DNA of 64,000 nt from Micromussa lordhowensis (Eukaryota > Cnidaria > Anthozoa > Scleractinia > Lobophylliidae). Location of the stretch: contig OZ026596.1 of NCBI GenBank assembly GCA_964020085.1, positions 7,254,110 through 7,318,109 of the forward strand, read 5' to 3'. Every line of letters begins with the position of its first letter. Within the stretch, counting starts at the first letter, position 1. This document shows, piece after piece, positions 12,180 through 24,185 of the stretch. The notes under the pieces were generated by a model. It worked only from the letters and a program-made list of their open reading frames with translations, ran no database searches and was not told the DNA's origin. Made by a program: the position numbers and the translations under genes.

Positions 12180-14249
12180 CAGCCCACCAAGTCTGTGGTT
12201 GTTATAACCTTTGAAAGTTCATGAATTTTAGGACTTTAAATCTCAAATTACCATTGAGGACAGTAATGGCCCATGAACATACATGTTAAGTATATGATCA
12301 ATAAATTTATTGTTGTTGTGTGTGCTGGCTAGCCACCCTTGGTACTGTCATGATAATCAGAATTGTTAAAAAAAAAGAAAGTCTTGTTGAAGGTGAAGAG
12401 TGCCATACCAGTTATTTAAGGCAAACACCATACTTCAAAAGCAATAAATAAGCTGATCATTTACTTTTATAAAAGGGATAACAAATAAATTGACACAAGC
12501 AAAAGTGATTTTAAACTAGTCTGACAGGGAAAAACAACACTTAAACAAGTTTACAGTGTATATACAGAACCTCATGATTACATGTACTTGGTCGATTAAG
12601 GATTTAGAAACCTAATTTACAGTATGGAATTTTTGAGGCCAAAATCAGACAATAATTGAATCATGGCCTTGGTGACAAAGAGGAATGAGAAACAGCAGTA
12701 ACGGTATTATTTTAGGCTAGATCAAACATGTATATTCATCCATAACCAACAACAGTACAATGATAAGGTGCTGTTGAAATAATTATGCTTTGGAATACTT
12801 AAGCTGTGAAGTGTCAGTTGCTTTTATGATCTTTTATATTTCTTACAACAAGGGAAATACCAGGAGATTCATCAAAGTATTAATCAAAAGGATCCACCTC
12901 AAGCATTTGCTTAGCAGGCCAAACATCAACCATGAGTATAATTAGTGCACCTAAACTTGTAAGAAATCTAAAAGATTTTGATATGTTGAAATTATATTAT
13001 TTTTTGATAATGAAAAGTTGTGTGCATGATTCTTACATCTGCACAGGGTCACCTAAGTCACTACATCTTTCTCATGAAGATGGTCATTTTCCTGACATTC
13101 AGTATGTTTTTTTGTGCATTAGTGAAAGGTGGATCCCCAAAAAATCACTGTTCTTTCTTTTAATACTGATTACATTTAGAGTATGGTATTCATTGAAAAA
13201 CAGAGTGGTACTCAGCTTACCTATTTGTGACATAATTGATAAGCAATTACTTGAGTGCTCACTTGCAGTTGTGTAAATGATTAAAACGTGTTCAAAGAGG
13301 ATATGTAGAATATTCACATATCAAATGAAGTATCATTTCTTGAGGTTTTCTTATTGTTTTACGAAGTAATGGAATATACCTTATGTCTTTTCCCACCTTA
13401 ATTAGTGCGTTAATAATTTTAGTGATGTAAATAGTTTCATAATGATTGTACTTTGTTTTTTACAGCTGAGTACAAATCAAAGATTGAATGGTATAATTTT
13501 TTTCTTTCATGCTGCTTTTACTAGCTATCTAAATTACTTGTTCTTAAAATGCCATTGACTCAGTTATATATAAAACAGATAATAAAGTGGTAGAAAAAAA
13601 TTAACCCTGGCACTCCTAAGGGAGGAGAAAACTCCTCCCCCCACCCATCACTCCTCAGAATTTAAAATTCTTTTGGTAAAATCTTAATCAACAAATAGTA
13701 GTAAGCAGTTTGCTAAAAAACGTTCATTAGAATAGTAATCACAGGATTTCGTCCTCAAACAAACAATTTGAGTAAATACTTACATTGTCATGATAAAATT
13801 GGTCTAGGAGTGAAAGGGTTAATTAAGCCGTTTTTGAGTACTCCAAACCGAAAAGGCTTCTTTTTTTAAACAGGTTTGAGGAAACTATGAGAAAGCCCAA
13901 CTAATAACGAATAATAATGAGCTTTATTTAACCAGGGAGCACCTTCAGCAATCTGTTCTCCCAGGTGTCTATACTTCTCTGATGGGCTATTTTATAGTTA
14001 TCATCTGATTGACAATTGAGTAGAGACTAACTCATATAGTACATTATATTATATAATATTTACTGTTATCTTGTGACCAGATTGTGAAATAGCAAAAAAC
14101 GAAAAAAATTGTGAAAACAGCTGTTTTCATGGTTTGTAAATTGTTATTGTTTTTCTCTCAGTGAACAGAGTATGAATAAATAAACAAAATGGTTATAAAA
14201 GAAATGTAACTGCTGAATTATCTTTGAGTTTGACTCTTTACTTGGGTTA
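12180..14249. other. AT-rich interior, LINE tail at 13905-13985
   Basis: The only recognisable piece is a minus-strand LINE 3' end near 13905-13985 (AATAAAGCTCATTATTATTC), again CR1/L2-like with an ATT tail. The rest shows short spurious frames. Confidence 0.4.
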
Positions 14250-15150
14250 TTTTCCGTCTCGGCAGACTTTCTCCAAATTTACAGTTTTAGCACATTTTGC
14301 CCCCTGAAGCAAAGTTGGTCAAAACTTGGACTTTGATTATAATTGTTAATTGTTATACCTGAGCAAACCCGCTCAATAGTGAGAGTTTGATCACATTTGC
14401 TACCCCAAGGAAACTTGTTTAAACTTTGACTTCGTTCATATTTGCTATCCGAGCAGACATGTTCAACTCTAAGAGTTTGATCACATTTGCCACCCCATGC
14501 AAACTTTTTCAAGACTTAGATTTGGACCATATTTGCCGCTCCAAGCAAAGTTTCCCAATATTAAGAGTTTGATGAAATTTGCCGCCCTCCAACAAGATTG
14601 TTCAAAATAAAGGGTTTGGTAACATTTGCTACATAAGCAAATGTGTTAAATACTAAAAGTTTTCTTATATTTGCAACACAAAACAATATGGGTCAATTAT
14701 TACATTTGCCTGCAGTTTCCAACATGTGCAAACATGATCAACAAATCATATTTGAACAACCTTTGCTACCCAAGCAAACAATGTTAAGTTTTCATGCTTT
14801 GCTAACATTTTCAACGCTGCGTTAACTTCGTCAAAGTAATAAGTTTACATGCTTATACTACAGGCGCAAACCTCGAGCAAAACTGCAAATTTGTGCACTT
14901 ATTTGTGTCATATGTAAAGATGGTTCAAACAAACAAATTTCCATCACATTTGAGCCATATGTAAATGACCCCCAAATTTACAGCTACACATCACCTTTGC
15001 GCAAAGGCGCAAATCCTGAGCAAATGTGGCATTTACCGTCATTGCTACGGGTGGCAAATCTAGTGCAATATCAATCTTTGCTCCTGAGCAGATTTGAGCA
15101 AATTTGTGCAAATGTGGTATTTGCTACACTTTTGCTTTAGTTTGGTTACC
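14250..15150. repeat. right subterminal repeat region
   Basis: About fifteen variants of GATCACATTTGCYACC / GCAAATGTGG at 40-80 bp spacing, continuing to the right TIR. They match words in the left subterminal region. Confidence 0.75.
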
Positions 15151-15153
15151 CAG

Positions 15154-15178
15154 GTAAATCCATTTTTTTCGTCCAGTG
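15154..15178 (-). repeat. right TIR of 14.6 kb element
   Basis: The reverse complement starts CACTGGACGAAAAAAATGGA, matching the left TIR at 542-566. Confidence 0.9.
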
Positions 15179-15203
15179 CCCGGTTTGATTGCCGGCCGAC
15201 GCA
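15179..15203 (+). pseudogene. tRNA-Gly(CCC), 3' part, split by transposon
   Basis: The T arm (GGTTTGATTGCC, with substitutions and one deleted base) and the acceptor 3' strand GCCGACGC plus A complete the gene that begins at 493. The first CCC is the target duplication. Downstream flanking DNA matches that of the other tRNA-Gly units. Confidence 0.9.
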
Positions 15204-16396
15204 AATCATGTTTTCTTTTGCGTGCAAGCATACAAAAGTAGGAAAAACTGACTCCGTTTAAGTCTTTGAAAACAACTGTGAAAAAAACAGACCAGCAAGT
15301 CCTCCGGGGTTTTTCGGTGAATTTCTCGTTTGGTTTTTTAAGTTTCTCATATAAGGACAGAATTATTTTCATCAGATGCAGTGCAACGAATGATTAAAAT
15401 GTTACTGCTAAAGATAGATTTGTAGCGCGACTGCAGCTTAGCGGTTGATACACTGGGCCAAATGCTAATTCGCCATAGCTACGTTATCTTCCTTGTGTTT
15501 TTGATTTTGTCTCTTGGTGTTGTTTTTGAAGTTTCACCTGTACACTGTTTGAGATTTGAAAGTTTTGAAATGGGCTATTACCACCATATTTCCTTATGTT
15601 TAATATATAGATTTAGGCCAGCCTAAAAGCGTAGCTCCTGGGCCGGGTTGTTCAGAGCCCGATCAAACTAGCCGAGGATAAAGTAGAATTTTGATTTGAG
15701 TTTTGTAACTTTGCGGTGAGATTTTCTGTATATTGTTTTTGTGTTTTGAATTTTAATGAAAGCAAAATACGCAAAACAAAAGCAGTGAAAAAACTTTGTA
15801 CAAAAGAAAAGGTTATAATTCGGTTAAATTTTAATCCTGGGTTAGCGGTAACCGGCTTCCTACCAACCCTACGCTGTTTACAGCAAGTTAATCCTGACAT
15901 GAGCCCGCGATCTAATCGAAAAAAGCAGCACTTGGGCAGCGGTCAACTTTAAAAAAACACGTGACCTCGATGAGCCCTGAACTTGAGCCCGCGATATGGT
16001 CACGTGATACTGGTCAGCGGATTCCTTGTTTTGACAGGTGTCAAATGACTGCAACATGGATGTCCAAAGGACGCTTTAAACCAAGGGTACATGTGCTCTG
16101 TCAACCTACAAGGAAAGCCCGCGAAAACTGAAGCCTCGTTTTGGTTTACGTGTCAATTGTGGCCGCCATGTTGCGCGACTCCACCACCGTCGTCGTCGTC
16201 GTCGTCGTCGTCGTGCGTACGCGCCCACGAGCAATACCGCTAGCCATGATACACATGAGAAAATCAGTTCATGGGTTCCCTTCAGTTTCCTAATATGGGT
16301 ATGGGGCTCCGCTTGGCGGCCTTCGGCCGCCGGAGCTCCGCTATAAACAAAGATACAAAGATGATTGCTTTATTTGCCCGCCTTCTCTATATACCG
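15204..16396. other. tRNA-unit spacer with inserted repeat DNA
   Basis: 15204-15520 aligns by eye with the spacer after the next tRNA-Gly (GCGGTTGATACACT and following). From about 15530 the sequence diverges. It contains MITE-like CCGGGTTGTTCAGAGCCCGA, a (GTC)n microsatellite at about 16187-16213 and a small hairpin GGCGGCCTTCGGCCGCC near 16315. No gene seen. Confidence 0.45.
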
Positions 16397-16440
16397 GGTC
16401 CCATGGTGTAATGGTTAGTACTCTGGACTTTGAATCCGGC
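16397..16440 (+). pseudogene. tRNA-Gln(UUG), 5' half
   Basis: GGTCCCATGGTGTAATGG, D arm and anticodon arm (loop CTTTGAA, anticodon TTG) match eukaryotic tRNA-Gln. The sequence then jumps into unit spacer (CTTCATAGGG), so the T arm and acceptor 3' strand are deleted. It is complementary to the relics at 68-147 and 17182-17261, which keep the 3' half. Confidence 0.8.
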
Positions 16441-16785
16441 TTCATAGGGTTTCTTTCTGCTTGATAATAGACCGATTTTTTTATATTACGATTAGCGGTT
16501 ATGATAAAATTTGCTAACTAATATCATTTCAAAACACAAAACACACTCCTTTGTAGGAGAATATAAGTTATATCGTTAGAGCAAGCTAAACTGAAGAATA
16601 TGTTTATACCTGTCCCTTATTAAAAGCAAAACCTATAAAAACCAATTTCTTCTTTAACCAGTATTTTGTTTAAGAGCTTGCTGATAATGTTTGTTTGTAA
16701 TTTATTTGTAAGGCAAGTTGACCACTGAAGAGGGTAGTTCTTTGACGGATCAAAGTGACAGGAAAGTGGAGTATTTGTCAACCCC

Positions 16786-16857
16786 GCGTCGGTGGTATAG
16801 TGGTGAGCATAGCTGCCTCCCAAGCAGTTGACCCGGGTTCGATTCCCGGCCGACGCA
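16786..16857 (+). tRNA. tRNA-Gly (anticodon CCC)
   Basis: A 72 nt cloverleaf: acceptor GCGTCGG/CCGACGC, box A GGTATAGTGGTG, anticodon loop CTCCCAA, box B GGTTCGATTCC, discriminator A. A T7 pol III terminator follows at about 16863. It delivers glycine to GGG codons. All stems pair, so it is likely functional. Confidence 0.96.
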
Positions 16858-17181
16858 GATCATTTTTTTGCGTCCAAGCATGCAAAAGTGGAAAAAATTG
16901 ACTCGTTTAAGTCCTTAAAAACAACTTTGAAGAGAAAACAGAGCAGCAAGTCCGGGTGTTTTCGGTGAATTTCTCGTTTTGTTTCCAAGGAGAGAATTAT
17001 TTTCAGCAGATGCAGCACAACGAATGATTAAAATGTTACTGCTAAATATAGATTTATAACGCTACTGTAGCTAAGCGGTTGATACACTCGGAAAAAAGGC
17101 TAATTCGCCATAGCTACGCTATCTTCCTTGAATCTTATTGTGTAGTTTTTTCTTTTTCATTGTTGCTTGTGTTTTTGTTTT

Positions 17182-17261
17182 GGTCTCTTGGTGTTGTTTT
17201 GAAATTATTTTAATTCTGGTCTCTGAATTCAGCGATTTGAGATGAAATCTCGGTGGGACCT
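17182..17261 (+). pseudogene. tRNA-Gln relic (unit 3)
   Basis: Starts GGTCTCTTGGTGTT and ends CTCGGTGGGACCT. The D-arm region is expanded and the anticodon arm mutated (CTCTGAA). Same structure as 68-147. Confidence 0.6.
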
Positions 17262-17605
17262 CACAGGATTTCTTTTATCTTATAACTTATCGCGAAATAA
17301 ACTGATTTTTTTAATTGGTTACGATTAGCGCTAATGAATCAATTTGCAAAGTAATATCATTTCAAAGCACACCCTTTTGTAGGAGAATATAAGTTATATC
17401 GTTAGAGTAAGCTAACTGAAGAATATGTTCATATATTGTCTCTTATGAAAGCGAAACCAATAAAAAACAATTTCTACTTTAACCAGTATTTTGTTTAAGA
17501 GCCTGCTGACAGTGTTTGTTTGTAATTTATTTGTAAGGCAAGTTGACCACTGAAGAAGGTAGTTCTCTGACAGATCAAAGTGAAATTGAAGTATTAGCCA
17601 TCCCC

Positions 17606-17677
17606 GCGTCGGTGGTATAGTGGTGAGCATAGCTGCCTTCCAAGCAGTTGACCCGGGTTCGATTCCCGGCCGACGCA
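17606..17677 (+). tRNA. tRNA-Gly (anticodon TCC)
   Basis: Identical to the gene at 16786 except for the anticodon loop CTTCCAA, so it reads GGA. All stems pair and a T7 terminator follows. The unit period from the previous tRNA-Gly is 820 bp. One base change separates the two isoacceptors. Confidence 0.96.
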
Positions 17678-18458
17678 GATCATTTTTTTGCGTCCAAGCA
17701 TGCAAAAGTGGAAAAAACTGACTTGTTTAAGTCCTTGAAAACAACTGTGAAGAGAAAACAGAGCAGCAAGTCTGGGTGTTTTCGGTGAATTTCTCGTTTG
17801 GTTTCCCAGGACAGAATTATTTTCATCAGATGGAATGCAACCATTGATTAAAATGTTACTGCTAAAGATAGATTGGTAACGCTACTGCGCATGCAGAAAA
17901 GCCGTTGACACACTCGGAAAAAATGCTAATTTGCATTCATGTCCAATGCACTCAAGTCGTCTTGGCAAAAGTCATGTCGTGAAATTCATGATCATGACGT
18001 CATCCTTACCGGAAGTTGACATACACTACAGGAAGTCAGACTACAATTACAGGAAATGGTCATACTAGCTGAACGGGAGGTTAGAAATGTCGTCGAGTCG
18101 TCACGACTCGACACGAGGTGAAACCACTCGTTACTTCTAAACGTCGACTCGACTAATGGCTAGAAACACGCTTGCAGAGATAGCAAATAAAACAAGAAGA
18201 CATGCAATGTATACCTCGTGCTGTAAACTTATGCAGACAAGTGACACGTTTTAACAAAACGCGTGTGCAGGTGACATAACTGTGTATCCAAACAAGAAGT
18301 CATGCAATGTATACTTCGTTCTTCAACGTCTGCAGACAAGTGATACCTTTTACGGGAAACACCCGGGTCAACAAACCACGAACGCATACAACGAAAAGCA
18401 TGTGCAGATAAAATTATTTTTAAACCTACGCGTACAAACAAGAAAAGAACCCGCCCAA
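17678..18458. repeat. spacer with a 9 bp-stem hairpin and a two-copy repeat
   Basis: GTCGAGTCGTCACGACTCGA and following (18091-18111) forms a 9 bp stem with a 3 nt loop. A stretch around ACAAGAAGACATGCAATG (about 18193-18255) is repeated with changes at about 18292-18352. No gene. Confidence 0.6.
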
Positions 18459-20040
18459 GTGACCGAAACTACTCCGAACCCTGACCAGCGGCCTGCGGTT
18501 TGGGCCAAAAATCATTAGTGACCGAAACTACTCCGAAGCCTCACCCGCGGCTTGCGATTTTGGCCCAAAATCATAAGTGACCGAAACTACTCCGAAGCCT
18601 GACCCGCGGCCTGCCCTTTTGGAAATAAATCATAAGTGACCGAAACTACTCCGAAGCCTGACCCGCGGGCCTGCGCTTTTGGAAATAACACACACACACA
18701 CACCTTTATTCGCCTAGTACACACGCTGACGCTGATAAAGTTAAATAAAATAAATAAATAACTTTTCTGTTAGTACTCAATTAAGCCTGGAGCTGAAATA
18801 ATCCTGGGATTTTCTAGCCATAAATAATAAGTGACCGAAACTACTCCGAAGCCTGACCCGCGGCCGGCACTTTTGGAAATAAATCATAAGTGACCGAAAC
18901 TACTCCGAAGCCTGACCCGCGGCCTGCACTTTTGGCCGAAAATCATAAGTGACCGAAACTACTCCGAAGCCTGACCCGCGGCCTACACTTTTAGAAATAA
19001 ATCATAAGTGACTGAAACTACTCCGAAGCCTGACCGGCGGCCTGCACTTTTGGCCCAAAATCATAAGTGACCGAAACTACTCCGAAGACTGACCCGCGGC
19101 CTGCGCTTTTGGCCCAAAATCATATATGACCGAAACTACTCCGAAGCCTGACCCGCGGCCTGCGCTTTTGGAAATAAATCATAAGTGACCGAAACTACTC
19201 CGAAGCCTGACCCGCGGCCTGCGGTTTTGGCCAAAAATCATTAGTGACTGAAACTACTCTGAAGCCTGCATGACCCGGGCCCACTGGTTTGGGCCAAAAA
19301 TGATAGGTGACCGCTACTCAGAAGCCTGACCCGCACGCGGCCTGCGGTTTTTGCGAAAAATCATAGGTGACCCAAACTAATCCGAAGCCAAATGGTGACA
19401 CAGAGAATTAACTCTCAAGTGTAAATCTAAGCGCTAAATAAACCCGTGAATAACCCACTGGGCGTTAGCCCTAGTAAAGGGAATCAGGGAACCACACGAG
19501 GTAAAGAAAAAATCTTTTGACCTCGGTGGGAATCGGGATAGCCGAAGGCTGCAGTTTTGGCCAAAAACCATAAGTGACCGAAACTACTTTGAAGCATGAC
19601 CTGCAGCCTGCGGTTTCGGCCAAAAATTGTAAGTGACCGAAACTACTCCTAAGGATGACCTGCAGCCTGCGTTTTGGCCAAAAATCGTAAGTGATCTAAA
19701 CTACCCCGAACGATGACCTGTAACCTTTGGTTTTGGCCAAAAATGATAAGCGATTGAAACTACTCCGAAAAATGACCCGCGGCGTTTGATTTTGGAAAAA
19801 ATCATAAGTGACTGGAACTACGATTACCCGTGGCTTTTGGTTTTGGCCAAAAATCATAAGGGATTGAAACTAATCCGAAAGATGACCCGGGGCCTTTGGT
19901 TTTGGCCAAAAATCATATGTGATTTAAACTAATCCGAATGATGACCCGCGGCCTTTGGTTTTGGCCAAATATCATAAGTGATTGGAACTATTCCGAACGA
20001 TGACCTGCGGTGTTTGGTTTTGGAAAAGAATCATAATCTA
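18459..20040 (+). repeat. 59 bp satellite, locus 1
   Basis: About 22 tandem monomers, interrupted at about 18690-18825 (starting with a CA microsatellite) and 19390-19550. The core reads GTGACCGAAACTACTCCGAA, then GCCTGACCCGCGGCCTGCGC, then TTTTGGCCAAAAATCATAA. Each monomer carries the palindromes CCGCGG and TTTTGGCCAAAA. Early monomers are subtype A (GACCGAAAC, GCCTGACC); later ones drift to subtype B (GATTGAAAC, GATGACC, CCTTTGG). The period is not a multiple of three, so open frames across it are spurious. Confidence 0.95.
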
Positions 20041-23000
20041 ATCCACTGTTCGGCTGGTATCAAAAATTGCTCCTCCCATTTGGAGAGGCGAATAGCAGTT
20101 AGAAAAGTCCTAACAGAAACAATAAATATTCATGTTTTGTCTTAAAATCATCGACAATGATGAATTAACGCAGCATCAACAAAAAATAAGCCGGAAAAAA
20201 TCGAAAACGCAGCTTTATTTCTATGGCTAGGCCTACCGTACATACCATATCCTTTACGAAAACAGAGCTTTTCGTTTTCGTGTGGACGGAAAACATTTCG
20301 AAAACGGAGCTTTGCGAAAAAATGATGGCGTCACGATAATCATGTGATATCCCTGACCGGGTTTTCCTCCTCTGGTGTAGTGTGGACGAGCCTACAAATA
20401 TTGACATGAAGCTCACCAAAGGAATGGTTAATGTTGTTGTTTTACTGATAGTGCTGCTGTCGTCTTCATTTGCAGTGAACACGCGAACTTGGCGTTTCTA
20501 GTCAATGGCAAAGCCAAAACGTTATCTGGAGAATTCAGGAACAAAATAGTTAACACTCATTAAACATCAGTGTTAATTCGCTGTGATCTACCTAATTTTT
20601 GTCAACGGTCAGAGATGCTTTCTTTCAAGAAAACATGGCACGTCGTCTCGGTATTCTCACCTGAATTAAGGCATGTGTCTGGCTTAAATGTGATGTTTTG
20701 GACATTCTTGTCAAATTTAGTCTTTTTTCATCAAATCTTGACTTCTAATTGTTTATTTATATGCAAAATATATTTTTTCGGACAATGTACTCGACTTATT
20801 TGGTCACGTGACTGACCACGCCCTAAATTGAAAGAAATATGATCGTTAAGTTACAAGACTTTAACGTATTAGAAAATACTCGCTTTACCTTTCAAAACCT
20901 TAACTTTACCGGGGCATATGTTGTTCTAAATGGGGATTCTAAAAATGTTTTATTCTTTTGTCATTATTTCCATTTTATGTCTAGTCCCAGTCCCTCTCCA
21001 ATTGATATACTTTGTAATAGAAACAAAATAAATAAATTTATGAAAGCCCAATTAATTCTCTAAACTCAGTGGCAATAGCCATTCGTATAAATTAAAATTG
21101 GCCAAGCATTACAACTGTAAACTATTGTAAATTTGGATTGAAATTTATGAAAACAATTGGGTGTGACAGGTCACGTGACCTAGAAGCAACGTTCTTGAAA
21201 CCAAAATATAAAAAGCATCTTTCAAATGCTTCACCCAACCCAGGTTTATAAGCGATAGTTTAAATATATTTTAAATTTGACCACCCCCTCCAAAATATAG
21301 TTGGAGTCATTCCTTAATTCACTTGAGTTGGTTTATTCTTGATCACAACTAGCCTGGATAGTAGACACTAGAGTAATAATTGGCAGCGACTTCAGAGCTA
21401 GAACACGCGTTCCGACGCGCGGTTTCCACTGCTCCAAACTCGCGCGCGTTTATTACTCGAGCGCCCGCTTCGTAGGTTAGATTGTAAAGACAACCCAAAA
21501 GCCAACTACGACAAAAAGCTTCTTAATGTGGCGCACTAGTCAAAAAACTGACGACGTTGATAAAAAATGCAGTTTTTGAAACATAAAAGATTTAAAGCCC
21601 TTGAACACTTGTAAAAAGTATTTTGAATCGATCTTGCTGAATTTACCTCTAGTTAAGTGCTAAATTTAAGGAACGTACAGAGTGGTATAAGTTGTTTTAC
21701 GTAACAACGGCCATAGCAACGGTTGTTTACAGTAAGAACACGACCAAAAATATAGATTAATTTTAACATATATGAGCAGTACTTTGTAGTAAGGCTGTAA
21801 AGAGACGAACAACTCGATATTTACTTGGGAAAAGCTTTGCTTGATTTATCATCACAGGCTCATTCATTTCCCTTATGAAAAGAACATCTCCTACAATTGC
21901 GGAAACTTTTTAGAAAATAGAACAACCATTACACTCCCTTCCCGAAGATCCAATTTGTACCCCTGCTTCGCAATGTTTGGCTTGTTAAATGTTGAATCAA
22001 TCACGTAAGAAACTTTAAGTGTATTTTTCTCAAAGGTTTACTTATGTACCTACTGACTTCACGCCAACATTTCTACATTGGAAAGTATTTATGAGAAATT
22101 CCTGAAATTTGGGGTCATCAAAGACTAATAGTGTCGTCATGTAATAAACTAAAAAATTCATAGCATTTTAAAGTCTGTCACGTGACACTAGATCATTTGT
22201 TCACTGGGTTTGGTGCAAACTAAGGTTATTTCCAAATAAGACCTGTAGAAAGCACAGAAAACAAGAGTCAAATGCCATAGCAACCAATTTCACGGAAACC
22301 TTCAAACTTTATTTTCTCTTCATGAGTGCAATCGAACGCAATTGACCTTTCTTTACTATATGCGAGCAAACGTTTTGGTCCCTTTTTGACCAGTGAGCCA
22401 CCTTAATTCGAAACTAACGCGAAAACGTCCCTCAAAGAAAGATCAGAACTTGGACAAAGAGGAACAAAACTGAGACTCGGAAGAAACTGAGAATCTAACC
22501 TGCATGAGAGAATGATCATATGTGCTTTTAAAGTGCTAAAAGAAGTCTTGACAACCAAACTTAGGATTCCTCCACCATCTAGTTTTTGAAAGTAACTTTC
22601 TAACATTACAAACTGGCCTTGTTTTTAAGACGGTAGACGCACAGACATCACGTTCTAAATGAAAAATAAAAGACGGCAGATAATTATTATAGACTACAGT
22701 CTCTCGTTTTTCTCAGGGTTAGTTGAGGGGACTAGCTTACGCGCAAAAATCACCTCGCGCGACGAGACGCGAGCGTGCGCGCTCACAAACATGACAAAAG
22801 AAGGGGAAAATGTGCGCGTTAACTGGACTCGTCTAAGAAGGTAAATAACTCGCTAATTTAAGCAAACGTGAACTGCAATGCTTATAACAGATTAACGACA
22901 CACTTACTTATTAGAATAAACATACAGTAATTAGAGTTTCGAAGCTAACTATCTGTTCTCAAAAAAACGTTAAAATTGGTCTGAATGTACTGACGAAAGT

Positions 23001-23450
23001 GAGTTGTAACACTCTTGGCTCATACTATGAGTGATATGTCAAACACGGCAGACAGTATTTCGTCATATTTACAAATATCAAGAAGAGAGTTGCACATATG
23101 AGGCCATGTAGCGGAGCATTTTTGATGGACTTCAAGAAATGTCAAAACACTGACTTGAGCGTTTGACTAATCTTCTCGTTTATTCGATTTATTGACATGA
23201 TTATCGTTACGGTATAGGTTTTGAAAAACTCCGCCCTTAAAATGACGAATAATGTTTTCAGAATATATTACTAAAAGCCGGCGTTTTGAGATTCCTCTGG
23301 GCTCAAGAACGTTTTCAAAAAGCTCCGTTTTCGTGATATGAATTAATGTGGACATCAGGCCTAACAGTGGAAATATAACTGCGTTTTCAAATTCCTCTAG
23401 CGCAGTGTCGACGGTGGCTAAATCATTTTACTTGGCAATGGTTTCACAAG
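20041..23450. other. 3.4 kb without identifiable gene
   Basis: Low-complexity AT-rich DNA. Sections at 20180-20400 and 23210-23400 share words such as CGAAAACGGAGCT / AGCTCCGTTTTCG and GTGTGGACG, which could be arms of a decayed DNA transposon. No open frame has recognisable motifs. Confidence 0.35.
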
Positions 23451-23532
23451 GTAGTCGTGGCCGAGTGGTTAAGGCGATGGACTTGAAATCCATTGGGGTC
23501 TCCCCGCGTCGGTTCGAATCCTGCCGACTACG
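23451..23532 (+). tRNA. tRNA-Ser (TGA), mutated T arm
   Basis: An 82 nt type II tRNA: acceptor GTAGTCG/CGACTAC, box A TGGCCGAGTGG, anticodon loop CTTGAAA (TGA), long variable arm. The T stem reads GTCGG against CCTGC and mispairs, where the consensus copy at 26293 has GCAGG. Possibly a pseudogene. It is the only plus-strand Ser copy in the first array. Confidence 0.8.
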
Positions 23533-23890
23533 TCAGACAGATATCATCTTAGTTTTGTAGTTGTTGTTGCAGTAGCTTTTTAGTTTTGAATCATTTATTC
23601 AGTCAGAACTGTATCAGCCAGGATAGTCACTAAGTTCCTGAAAAAGCAAAAACCCAAGTTCCCACAAGCTCACTAAAGTGTAATGTAATTACGATTCCTT
23701 TCAAAAGCCTATCTAACAACTGAAAATCCCTGAAAACATAATGTTTTTCAAATACCAGGAAGATAAGTGGTTTAAAACTGTTATGTTTTTGCATGATTCA
23801 CATGTAAACGTTCGACCTTTACAAGATAACGAGGAGACCTACAGGCTTATTTCAGTTCACAGAAGAACAAAAAGAGAACCTTCAATTCAA

Positions 23891-23972
23891 CGTAGTCGGC
23901 AGGATTCGATCCTGCGCGGGGACAGCCCAATGGATTTCAAGTCCATCGCCTTAACCACTCGGCCACAACCAC
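23891..23972 (-). tRNA. tRNA-Ser (TGA), diverged
   Basis: Anticodon TGA. The acceptor 5' strand is GTGGTTG, so two pairs become wobble, and the T loop begins ATCGAAT instead of TTCGAAT, damaging box B. Likely weak or inactive. Confidence 0.7.
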
Positions 23973-24185
23973 CCTGATAAATGGATGCTAAGTAAAAAGA
24001 TTCATAAGCCGGTCACGAGTCTGATCTCTGATCTACGGATTTGATGTGGAGCACGAGTGCCTCCTTTACATGCAAAAATCGATCATTTAGAAGAAAAGTG
24101 AGCAAAAGAATTCCATGTGCGAATAGAGCAGTTTAGTAACAGCAAGCGATAAAAAGCCGTTATAATACCACAGTTATCCGTCGGC

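Larger units (their letters stand above)
542..15178. mobile_element. 14.6 kb CACTA/EnSpm-like DNA transposon
   Basis: Both ends carry a near-perfect 25 bp TIR beginning CACTGGACGAAAAAA. The element is flanked by a 3 bp direct repeat CCC (539-541 and 15179-15181). Removing it restores a tRNA-Gly gene apart from one duplicated CCC and a few point changes. CACT- termini, 3 bp target duplication and dense subterminal short repeats are hallmarks of the CACTA (EnSpm/CMC) superfamily. I found no recognisable transposase reading frame, so it may be non-autonomous, decayed or split into short exons. It carries nested MITEs, a broken kinase gene (5420-6200) and an exon candidate (8524-8660). Its termini resemble those of the element at 45567-52892. 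Confidence 0.85.

Noticed and set aside
15124..15372. 82-codon minus-strand frame
   Set aside because: Spans the transposon terminus and tRNA spacer; cannot be a real gene.
18459..20040. CRISPR-like regular repeats
   Set aside because: There are no unique spacers, monomers are contiguous, and the window is eukaryotic.
20165..23400. A 3.2 kb DNA transposon bounded by AGCTCCGTTTTCG-like arms
   Set aside because: Shared words exist but no defined TIR or target duplication could be fixed by eye.
23741..23977. Repeated 70-78 codon frames at 23741, 24842 and 26167
   Set aside because: They run through spacer and antisense through tRNA-Ser; similarity comes from array duplication, not from coding.
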